Positions 1 to 5,260 of a stretch of DNA of 5,270 nt are shown piece after piece. This stretch comes from Mucilaginibacter sp. (GTDB lineage: Bacteria; Bacteroidota; Bacteroidia; Sphingobacteriales; Sphingobacteriaceae), in NCBI GenBank assembly GCA_025934475.1, contig JAICXZ010000294.1:1-5270 (forward strand). The letters are read 5' to 3'. The position numbers were made by a program, and so were the translations under genes. Each line of letters begins with the position of its first letter. Positions within the stretch are counted from its first letter, which is position 1. The notes below the pieces were generated by a model that saw nothing but the letters and a program-made list of their open reading frames with translations, was not told where the DNA came from and made no database searches.

Positions 1-1
1 A

Positions 2-67
2 ACATTGGGACACCTTGAAAAGGCCATAAAGGCAGGCAGATTAGATGAAGAGGTAATCAACTCATAG
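2..67 (+). CDS. 3' end of an unidentified gene, possibly an immunity gene of a preceding cassette
   Basis: Only the last 21 codons are present, in the frame starting at base 2, ending LDEEVINS and a TAG at 65-67. The other two forward frames hit stops within the first 30 bases, so this is the only frame that can be the tail of a gene. The visible residues are charged and probably helical, with no recognisable motif. Position suggests a role: like the two immunity-type genes at 1736-2149 and 4595-5230, it ends shortly before a GTAGTGT motif (35 bases downstream), and as for the first of them a terminator and a truncated Rhs gene follow. It may therefore be the immunity gene of an earlier cassette. 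That is inference from layout, and 21 residues are too few to assign a family. Confidence 0.5.
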   Translation, partial: TLGHLEKAIKAGRLDEEVINS

Positions 68-99
68 TCTGATAACAACATCTCCCTCCGCGCAAAAAT

Positions 100-114
100 G
101 GGTAGTGTGTCAAA
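100..114 (+). repeat. Junction motif, left copy (GGGTAGTGTGTCAAA)
   Basis: GGGTAGTGTGTCAAA lies 33 bases after the stop of the first partial gene. Its first nine bases recur directly at 116-124. A near-identical copy, GGTAGTGTCTCAAA, sits at 5247-5260 after the last immunity gene, matching 13 of 14 bases. The shorter core GTAGTGT also occurs at 2165-2171. It could be the end of an insertion or MITE-like element, or a recombination footprint. The sequence does not decide between these. Confidence 0.5.
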
Positions 115-115
115 C

Positions 116-240
116 GGGTAGTGTTATATAATTGTGGGCGAACCATTAACCCATTGTAATCAATAATAATTTATAATTTTAAAACTGAAAATCAAAAAGC
201 GGATGGTATTAAGTTACCAACCGCCTATTTTTTTATTAGC
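116..240 (+). repeat. Conserved post-immunity spacer block, copy A
   Basis: This block is a diverged copy of 2163-2281. Bases 118-142 match 2165-2189 at 23 of 25 positions, including GTAGTGTTA and ATAATTGTGGG. An AT-rich middle follows that shares AATCAA and AATAAT tracts, and the block ends in a hairpin with the same six-base loop size. The distance from GTAGTGT to the first base of the hairpin stem is 81 bases here and 82 in copy B. The block appears to be a standard part of each cassette boundary. Confidence 0.75.
199..235 (+). terminator. Intrinsic terminator in the left spacer
   Basis: The stem GCGGATGGTA (199-208) pairs with TACCAACCGC (215-224) with one A/A mismatch, around the six-base loop TTAAGT. 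A run rich in T (226-234) follows. This is a standard Rho-independent terminator reading on the + strand. It would end transcripts from the gene stopping at 67, and would also block read-through into the truncated Rhs gene at 280. An equivalent hairpin occurs at 2247-2280. Confidence 0.82.
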
Positions 241-279
241 TTAGAGCAAGTAAATACCTCAGCCCAAAATGGTGTTCAA

Positions 280-1731
280 ATGCTTAACCGTACCGATAAG
301 ATCACCTTTAGTTCATCATCGAACAAATATGTAGATTATACCTATGATGCCGGTGGCAATGTGGTCAGGAAACGACAGTATGATAACGTAAGCGGGGTTT
401 TAACCTTACAAAACACGACAGATTATATCGACGGGTTTGTATACGTCAACAATACGCTCTCTTACTTCCCGATGCCCGAAGGGCGGGTGCTGTACAACAG
501 CGGCGCATTTAACCAGGAATTCATCATTACCGACCAACAAGGCAACGCCAGGGTAAGTTTCCAGAACAACGGAAGCGGAACTGCTATAGTAAAACAGGAA
601 AATAGTTATTACGGCTTCGGTATGCAATTAGCCAACAGCCCCGTTACACCGCCCGCAACGCCTAACAAGCAATTGTACAACGGCGGCTCCGAATGGCAGA
701 ATGATTACACCGGCAATTTGCCCGATTACTACCAGACCCTTAACCGGAATTACGATGCAGCGATTGGCCGTTTTATTGGCGTCGACCCCATGGCCGAAAG
801 CGCCGAAAGCATCACAAGCTACCAGTATGCGGGGAATGATCCTATTCTGTTTAACGATCCGTTAGGCAATTTAATTAATCCGGATAAGGTTTTAAAACCC
901 GCGTATCTGGCACCATATTCAGCTCCGGGCTTACCACAGGGAGCACAAAGCGACTTTTCTGATGCTGCAGGCGGAAGTGCCGATCCTGGGCTTAACGGGT
1001 ATTTAGATATGATTGGTCAGGGACCTGATGTGCTTGGTACATGGAATGGAAATAGTGGACAGCCACTTCAGGATTTTATGACAAACTTCGGGTTCAATAA
1101 TATAACTTATATCGGTAACGATGGGGCGCCTATCGGTTCTAATGCTCAAAATGTTCTTGCTCCCTACGTCGGCCGTGATTTGAATTTTTCTCCGGATGGC
1201 ACCTTATTAAGCGCTGACTTAAATCCCGCCAATGGAACAGCTATCGCCGCAAAAATAGGCGGCAGCTTCGATAATCCCGATGATCTGTTATCGAAATGGG
1301 CTTTAGTAACGCTTTTAGTAAATTCAACTGAAGCCAGCACTGCCAACCAGGACAGAAATTGGAATGCCATTAACAATGGAATAACCGCCTTTGGAATTGG
1401 GAATGGCGTTAAGGGGTCTATGCTAAGTGTCGCTTTAAACTCGGGTGAGGAGGCGACTCGGGCACTTACAACTTATGGAAAGGTTACAGATGCGGTAGGT
1501 GTTGCCGGTGGTGTAGTTGCGATGGGAAGCGCAGGATATAACATGTATAAACAATACGAACAAAATCACAGATTAAGTGACATACACATAGGGGATGTCG
1601 GTGATTTTACCGTAGGAGCAGCAAGTGTTGGTGCTACTATTTTCTTAGCAACCAATCCTATTGGTTGGGCTATTGGAGCCGGGGCCGCTCTTTATTTTAC
1701 AGGAAGGCTTATTTATCAAGAAACACATTAA
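280..1731 (+). CDS. 5'-truncated Rhs protein with a hydrophobic C-terminal tip (candidate membrane-acting toxin)
   Basis: The product is 483 residues. Residues 2-198 are the end of an Rhs/YD-repeat core: a YTYDAGGN repeat, the hallmark YYGFGMQ, then GRFIGVDPMAES and YQYAGNDPILFNDPLG, matching the RHS repeat-associated core domain. PILFNDPLG fits the PxxxxDPxG autocleavage motif that separates barrel from tip in studied Rhs proteins. Residues 199-483 are the variable tip: a Pro/Gly-rich linker, ADPGLNGY at 234-241, then a Gly/Ala-rich end with hydrophobic stretches at about 402-420 and 444-479 split by NPIG. This resembles helical-hairpin membrane-inserting toxins, but no catalytic motif is visible, so pore formation is inferred. 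A normal Rhs protein is far longer; nearly all of the shell is missing, and homology to the second cassette starts at residue 2. The ATG at 280 is the only plausible start, without a clear ribosome binding site. The gene is probably a displaced, silent tip reservoir. Confidence 0.85.
   Translation: MLNRTDKITFSSSSNKYVDYTYDAGGNVVRKRQYDNVSGVLTLQNTTDYIDGFVYVNNTLSYFPMPEGRVLYNSGAFNQEFIITDQQGNARVSFQNNGSGTAIVKQENSYYGFGMQLANSPVTPPATPNKQLYNGGSEWQNDYTGNLPDYYQTLNRNYDAAIGRFIGVDPMAESAESITSYQYAGNDPILFNDPLGNLINPDKVLKPAYLAPYSAPGLPQGAQSDFSDAAGGSADPGLNGYLDMIGQGPDVLGTWNGNSGQPLQDFMTNFGFNNITYIGNDGAPIGSNAQNVLAPYVGRDLNFSPDGTLLSADLNPANGTAIAAKIGGSFDNPDDLLSKWALVTLLVNSTEASTANQDRNWNAINNGITAFGIGNGVKGSMLSVALNSGEEATRALTTYGKVTDAVGVAGGVVAMGSAGYNMYKQYEQNHRLSDIHIGDVGDFTVGAASVGATIFLATNPIGWAIGAGAALYFTGRLIYQETH
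283..873 (+). repeat. Shared Rhs core segment, copy 1
   Basis: These 591 bases align without gaps to 3065-3655. By hand count they differ at about 115 positions (about 80% DNA identity), while 180 of 197 encoded residues are identical. The longest perfect match is 32 bases (802-833 against 3584-3615), near the 3' end of the core. Similarity stops sharply on both sides: upstream of 283, and right after the DPLG motif at 873. Confidence 0.9.
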
Positions 1732-1735
1732 AGAA

Positions 1736-2149
1736 ATGCTAAGTATTTATTATAAAATTTGGGTTGACGCCATCGTTTTTGAACAGACAAAGAATGGGGA
1801 AAGAAGAAATTGGAGAATTTACACACTTTTCCCCATCTCTATGCTGCAAGGAATTAATATGTTAACAATATTTTTTGTAGTGAGTGCCCTAACGAACAAA
1901 AAAATTCCACTATTCTTTGATGTAGCCATTTTTAGTGTTAAACCGTTGAATTCTTTTTTTTCATTCGCAATTACACTTTTTTTTCCCTTCATTATCTTGA
2001 ATTATTTTCTCATCATATACAACGACAAATATGAGGGTTTAATTGAAAGGTATAAAGATTACAACGGCAAACTATATTTGAAATATTTTCTATTTTCGGT
2101 AGGCATTTTTATTATTCCGATCATAATTGGAATAGTATTAGGTCTATGA
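1736..2149 (+). CDS. Small three-helix membrane protein, probable immunity protein for the first Rhs tip
   Basis: The product is 137 residues. Three hydrophobic segments are clear: about 29-53, 73-95 and 115-137, the last running to the C terminus. Between helices 2 and 3 lies a charged, tyrosine-rich loop (NYFLIIYNDKYEGLIERY, 89-106), a pattern I associate with small Bacteroidota membrane proteins encoded beside Rhs genes, though I cannot name the family. The ATG at 1736 is preferred because it follows the Rhs stop by four bases and has an AAAGAA stretch just before it. The frame stays open back to a GTG at 1661, but that would overlap the Rhs gene by 71 bases. An inner-membrane immunity protein fits a membrane-inserting toxin, as in pore-forming colicins. 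The gene is very AT-rich (17 G/C in the 60 bases 1921-1980), unlike the Rhs core. Tight spacing suggests translational coupling. Confidence 0.8.
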   Translation: MLSIYYKIWVDAIVFEQTKNGERRNWRIYTLFPISMLQGINMLTIFFVVSALTNKKIPLFFDVAIFSVKPLNSFFSFAITLFFPFIILNYFLIIYNDKYEGLIERYKDYNGKLYLKYFLFSVGIFIIPIIIGIVLGL

Positions 2150-2162
2150 TAAGGAACGTCTC

Positions 2163-2281
2163 CAGTAGTGTTACATAATTGTGGGTGAAGCACTAAGCAG
2201 TGAAAATCAACAATAATTAATAATTTAAAAACGCAATTAATTAAAGCGAGCGGTATGAAAGTACTGCCCGTTTTTGTTTTT
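2163..2281 (+). repeat. Conserved post-immunity spacer block, copy B
   Basis: This is the counterpart of 116-240. It shares the GTAGTGTTA/ATAATTGTGGG segment (two mismatches in 25), the AT-rich middle, and the terminal hairpin with T-tract at the same spacing. Only one GTAGTGT is present here, where copy A has two, so the GGGTAGTGTGTCAAA extension is missing from this boundary. Confidence 0.75.
2247..2280 (+). terminator. Intrinsic terminator after the first immunity gene
   Basis: The stem CGAGCGGTA (2247-2255) pairs with TACTGCCCG (2262-2270) with one A/C mismatch and one G/T wobble, around the loop TGAAAG, followed by TTTTTGTTTT. It would end the transcript of the first tip-immunity pair and insulate the second truncated Rhs gene from it. 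Its stem bases differ from those at 199-235 on both arms, yet the pairing is kept. Confidence 0.85.
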
Positions 2282-2356
2282 GGATAAAGAAATTAAGTGG
2301 TATAATTGATAAAGAGATGAACGGTAGTAAGAATATAACCGGCAGCAGTCCCTCAA

Positions 2357-4591
2357 GTGAATAAGTGTATCAAAGTTGCCCATTACAGCTACAACGAGCT
2401 GGGGCAGGTGATTAAAAAGAACCTGGGTTTGGTTACCGGCACAACCTACTTGCAAAACGTGGATATGCGCTACAACATCCGGGGCCAGCTGCTATCCATC
2501 AATAACAGCAAGCTGACCAGCGATGGCGGGATGAAAAATGGCGATTCCAATGATGTATTCGGCATGGAATTACTGTACGACCAGTCAGATGGCAATCTCG
2601 CCAACGGCTCCGGCAACGCGGCCCGTTTTGATGGCAGGCTCACGGCGGTAAAATGGATGAGCGTGGATGCCTCGGGTACAAAAAGCTACGAGCGCAGCTA
2701 TACCTATGCTTACGACGACGTGAACCGGTACACCGGCTCAACCTATTCCGAGCGGACCACCACCGGCACCGGCAGCTTCAGCAACAACCTCAACGGCTTT
2801 GACGAAAGCGGCATTATGTACGATGCAGGGGGTAACATAACCTTCCTCAACCGCAACAGCTCGACGCAGGGCACAAACTCGCATACGCAGATCGACGCGC
2901 TTACCTACACCTATTCATCCACCAATCCCAACCAGCTAACCTCGGTTTCAGACGCCGGCACAAGCGCAGGCTTTGCAGGCGGCTCGGGTACGTACACCTA
3001 CGATGCCAACGGCAATTTAACCAACGAGCCGTACAAGGGAATAGCCACCATTGCCTATAACGACCTTAACCGCACCGATAAGATTACGTTTAGCTCATCA
3101 TCGAACAAATACATCGACTACACCTACGACGCAAATGGCAGTTTGATAAGAAAACGGCAATATGACAACGTAGGCGGCGTGGCAACGTTACAGAATACGA
3201 CAGACTATGTAGATGGCTTCGTATATGTAAACAGCACCCTTTCCTACTTCCCGATGCCGGAAGGAAGGGTGGTGTACAACAGCGGCGCATTCAACCAGGA
3301 ATTTATCATCACGGACCAGCAAGGTAATGCACGAGTGAGTTTTTGGAACAATGGTTCAGGCGTAGCAATTGTTAAACAGGAAAACAGCTATTACGGCTTT
3401 GGTATGCAGTTGGCCAATAGCCCGGTTACACCGCCCGCAACACCTAATAAGCGCCTGTACAATGGCGGTAGCGAATGGCAAAACGACTATACCGGCAATC
3501 TGCCCGATTACTATCAAACCTTTAACCGCAACTACGATGCGGCGCTTGGCCGTTTTATTGGCGTCGACCCGATGGCCGAGAGTGCCGAAAGCATCACAAG
3601 CTACCAGTATGCGGGAAATAACCCGATATTGTTTAATGACCCGCTGGGCGATTTACTGCCCATGCCTGGTTCGCATACACCGCCGCCTTATCAAAATATT
3701 GGCGGCGGCAGCAATCTTCCGGCGGATATACAAGCAAGTGTAGATGCTTTTTATGCATCTGCTGATGGCGGAGCTTACGGAGCTGACCCTGGTCTTACCC
3801 AATATAACGTAATGACGGGTGATTTGGGTAGCTATGGAGTTGACCAAATTGACATGACGAGTATTTATCATGCAGGCAATAAGGCTACAGGTGACCCAAG
3901 CACCGGAAGTCTTGCTGCTGCCGTAGTATTATTAAATAATATAAGTGTAGCAAATGGTGGTGCGCCTCTTTCCAAATACAATACATCCTGGGTATATTTG
4001 TCAGCTGACGGTTCCATATTGCATCAGGATGTCGGCGAGGGATCTGGTGGTATACATTATTATGGCGCAACAACCGGTGAGTTAGGAGGACAAACGGTAT
4101 ATACCGTTAATGGAGAAATTGCCAATCAAGGACGCCTTGGTCAGAATGGTTGGCCAATTGGTTTTTTCGTTGAACCGTCATCTATTAAATTGCAATTAAT
4201 AAATGCGGGATTTGGTTATTATTACCAAGGTAATATCAATAATATTAATATCTTGGCGTATGATAATAGCAACAGCGTTTCTAAATCTGTTCTTGTACAT
4301 ATCCCTACATTAGGGGTTGAAATTCCAGCAATAAGTTTCGGTCATATAGCATATGAACATGACGTTATTAATAATTTAGCTAAAGCAATAGAATATGCCG
4401 GACAGAAAGTTTTTGATCTTTTGTCAAATGGTAGAATTTATAATACCACAGGAGCTAACGATGCGTTTATGCACTATTTTAATTCTTTTATCGGAGGTCT
4501 GTATACAGGGGGAGGTGGGTTGGAAACGCCCATGATCGGTGCGCCCTCAAGTAATTTAGTTTGGTCAATTTTCCCGTGGAAACTTAAATAA
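2357..4591 (+). CDS. 5'-truncated Rhs protein with an unrecognised C-terminal tip (candidate toxin)
   Basis: The product is 744 residues from a GTG start. Rhs similarity begins almost at once (HYSYNELGQVIKKNLG, residues 14-29), and YD-type repeats follow, for example YTYAYDDVNRYTG, IMYDAGGNITF and YTYDANGNLTN. The core at 237-433 is shared with the first cassette and ends PILFNDPLG, fitting the PxxxxDPxG cleavage motif. The tip, 434-744, has a Pro-rich linker, ADPGLTQY at 476-483, and a Gly/Ser/Asn-rich body with no clear membrane helices. Near the end, GANDAFMHYFNSF (699-711) places a histidine at 706 in a helical stretch; it is a candidate active-site region, but I recognise no family. The N-terminal two thirds of a usual Rhs shell are absent, and an in-frame stop at 2336-2338 blocks a start further upstream. 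The start is uncertain: a later ATG at 2465 would cut into conserved repeats. Probably a displaced cassette; expression is unproven. Confidence 0.85.
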   Translation: MNKCIKVAHYSYNELGQVIKKNLGLVTGTTYLQNVDMRYNIRGQLLSINNSKLTSDGGMKNGDSNDVFGMELLYDQSDGNLANGSGNAARFDGRLTAVKWMSVDASGTKSYERSYTYAYDDVNRYTGSTYSERTTTGTGSFSNNLNGFDESGIMYDAGGNITFLNRNSSTQGTNSHTQIDALTYTYSSTNPNQLTSVSDAGTSAGFAGGSGTYTYDANGNLTNEPYKGIATIAYNDLNRTDKITFSSSSNKYIDYTYDANGSLIRKRQYDNVGGVATLQNTTDYVDGFVYVNSTLSYFPMPEGRVVYNSGAFNQEFIITDQQGNARVSFWNNGSGVAIVKQENSYYGFGMQLANSPVTPPATPNKRLYNGGSEWQNDYTGNLPDYYQTFNRNYDAALGRFIGVDPMAESAESITSYQYAGNNPILFNDPLGDLLPMPGSHTPPPYQNIGGGSNLPADIQASVDAFYASADGGAYGADPGLTQYNVMTGDLGSYGVDQIDMTSIYHAGNKATGDPSTGSLAAAVVLLNNISVANGGAPLSKYNTSWVYLSADGSILHQDVGEGSGGIHYYGATTGELGGQTVYTVNGEIANQGRLGQNGWPIGFFVEPSSIKLQLINAGFGYYYQGNINNINILAYDNSNSVSKSVLVHIPTLGVEIPAISFGHIAYEHDVINNLAKAIEYAGQKVFDLLSNGRIYNTTGANDAFMHYFNSFIGGLYTGGGGLETPMIGAPSSNLVWSIFPWKLK
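3065..3655 (+). repeat. Shared Rhs core segment, copy 2
   Basis: This is the gap-free counterpart of 283-873 at about 80% DNA and 91% protein identity. Most differences fall at third codon positions. Here the segment is embedded in a longer YD-repeat region, whereas in copy 1 it directly follows non-coding spacer. It could serve as homology for recombination that exchanges tips. Confidence 0.9.
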
Positions 4592-4594
4592 GCA

Positions 4595-5230
4595 ATGAAT
4601 TACTCGGATATATTTGATGTCGTGTGTAAATATTATCCTATCGGTATCGATAGAGATGACCCGTGTTATAAAGATTATCATGGATCTCATCTGTTGGAAC
4701 TGAGGGTAAAAGAGATATTAAGTTCAAGTGAAAGTAAAGTTAGGTGGAAAGAACTTTTTAAAAAATTTAAATTTGATTTCCCGGAAATTCTTGATGCCAA
4801 TACAGATTCTCGACCGTCAAATGTCTGTTATTCCGCAGAAATACTTATTAACGAGAAAAAAATTGAAAACATCACTCATACGCTTAAATTATACTGTCAT
4901 CTTAGCTACCTAGGACCTTTTTTTTGCATATATGGCAAAGAGGAAATTTTCGTCGAAAAGACCATTAATATAACGCGATTTGACCCTTTGTTGATAGTTT
5001 CACCTGAAGATATAGTTGAAAATTATTTTTCTTCACTTCGTAATCGAATTGAAGAAGAATACCCTGAAATTAGATTTCTACCATTTTTTTGGCTGAATAA
5101 AAGAGTTAAATGTCTTCGAATAGTCACTTCTGATTTAAAAGAATATCAATGTTCGAGCATATTTCAAGCTTTGTTTACTCGAGAAAATATAACTGATTAT
5201 AAAATTCTAGGGAACGAACTTTATAAATGA
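4595..5230 (+). CDS. Soluble protein of unknown family, probable immunity protein for the second Rhs tip
   Basis: The product is 211 residues with no signal peptide or membrane segment, and is rich in charged and aromatic residues. I do not recognise the family. Visible landmarks are an amphipathic charged N-terminal half, a beta-like stretch HLSYLGPFFCIYGK at 102-115, FDPLLIVSPEDI at 129-140, and a helical segment around 140-157. The ATG at 4595 follows the Rhs stop by three bases, closely matching the four-base gap in the first cassette, so translational coupling is likely. Position directly after a variable Rhs tip is the main evidence for an immunity role; binding to and neutralising the tip in the cytoplasm is inferred. 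It shares no visible similarity with the membrane protein at 1736-2149, as expected for immunity proteins specific to unrelated tips. The gene is AT-rich compared with the Rhs core. Confidence 0.78.
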   Translation: MNYSDIFDVVCKYYPIGIDRDDPCYKDYHGSHLLELRVKEILSSSESKVRWKELFKKFKFDFPEILDANTDSRPSNVCYSAEILINEKKIENITHTLKLYCHLSYLGPFFCIYGKEEIFVEKTINITRFDPLLIVSPEDIVENYFSSLRNRIEEEYPEIRFLPFFWLNKRVKCLRIVTSDLKEYQCSSIFQALFTRENITDYKILGNELYK

Positions 5231-5246
5231 CGCTTTAACAATCTGC

Positions 5247-5260
5247 GGTAGTGTCTCAAA
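5247..5260 (+). repeat. Junction motif, right copy (GGTAGTGTCTCAAA)
   Basis: This copy begins 16 bases after the stop of the second immunity gene. It matches 101-114 at 13 of 14 bases in direct orientation. It is followed by AACCCGGTGG before the window ends, so whether a spacer block and terminator come next cannot be seen. Confidence 0.5.

Larger units (their letters stand above)
68..279. other. Gene-free spacer between the first partial gene and the first Rhs cassette
   Basis: This 212-base AT-rich stretch has no convincing gene. It holds two copies of GGGTAGTGT (100-108 and 116-124), a block shared with the spacer at 2150-2356, and an intrinsic terminator at 199-235. The frame of the downstream Rhs gene is open from 160 onward, but there is no ATG, GTG or TTG start in it before 280. 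No strong promoter or ribosome binding site is visible before base 280. Confidence 0.7.
2150..2356. other. Gene-free spacer between the two cassettes
   Basis: This 207-base AT-rich stretch mirrors the spacer at 68-279. It contains a GTAGTGT motif at 2165-2171, 16 bases past the immunity stop, and an intrinsic terminator at 2247-2280. A region of about 75 bases after the terminator has no recognisable signal. The frame of the next Rhs gene is open only from 2339, after a TAA at 2336-2338. No convincing promoter is visible. Confidence 0.7.

Noticed and set aside
406..627. Open frame of 73 codons on the - strand
   Set aside because: It lies wholly within the conserved Rhs core read in the opposite direction. 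The + strand protein is conserved between the two copies, and the antisense product resembles nothing.
1661..1735. GTG at 1661 as start of the first immunity gene
   Set aside because: It would overlap the end of the Rhs gene by 71 bases. The ATG at 1736 sits four bases after the stop, matching the three-base gap in the other cassette.
2317..2364. A 15-codon frame starting ATGAACGGT before the second Rhs gene, with AAAGAG just upstream
   Set aside because: It overlaps the GTG start by eight bases and could be a leader peptide, but it is very short, low in complexity and has no counterpart before the first cassette.
2237..2455. Open frame of 72 codons on the - strand across the second spacer
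   Set aside because: It runs through the terminator hairpin and into conserved Rhs repeats. There is no supporting motif.
3369..3743. Open frame of 124 codons on the + strand in another frame of the second Rhs gene
   Set aside because: It overlaps the core and tip start of the real Rhs frame. Its composition is an out-of-frame shadow, and it has no equivalent in the first cassette.
3090..4073. Several - strand open frames (3090-3290, 3653-3871, 3885-4073)
   Set aside because: All are antisense to the well-supported Rhs gene, short, and without recognisable motifs.
4453..4491. Similarity of GANDAFMHYFNSF to histidine motifs of the DxxRHxxW type seen in some polymorphic toxin domains
   Set aside because: The arginine and tryptophan of that pattern are absent, so naming a family would be a guess. 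It is noted only as a candidate region.
4728..4913. Open frame of 61 codons overlapping the second immunity gene
   Set aside because: It is fully internal to the 211-residue gene, which has the better start, spacing and length.
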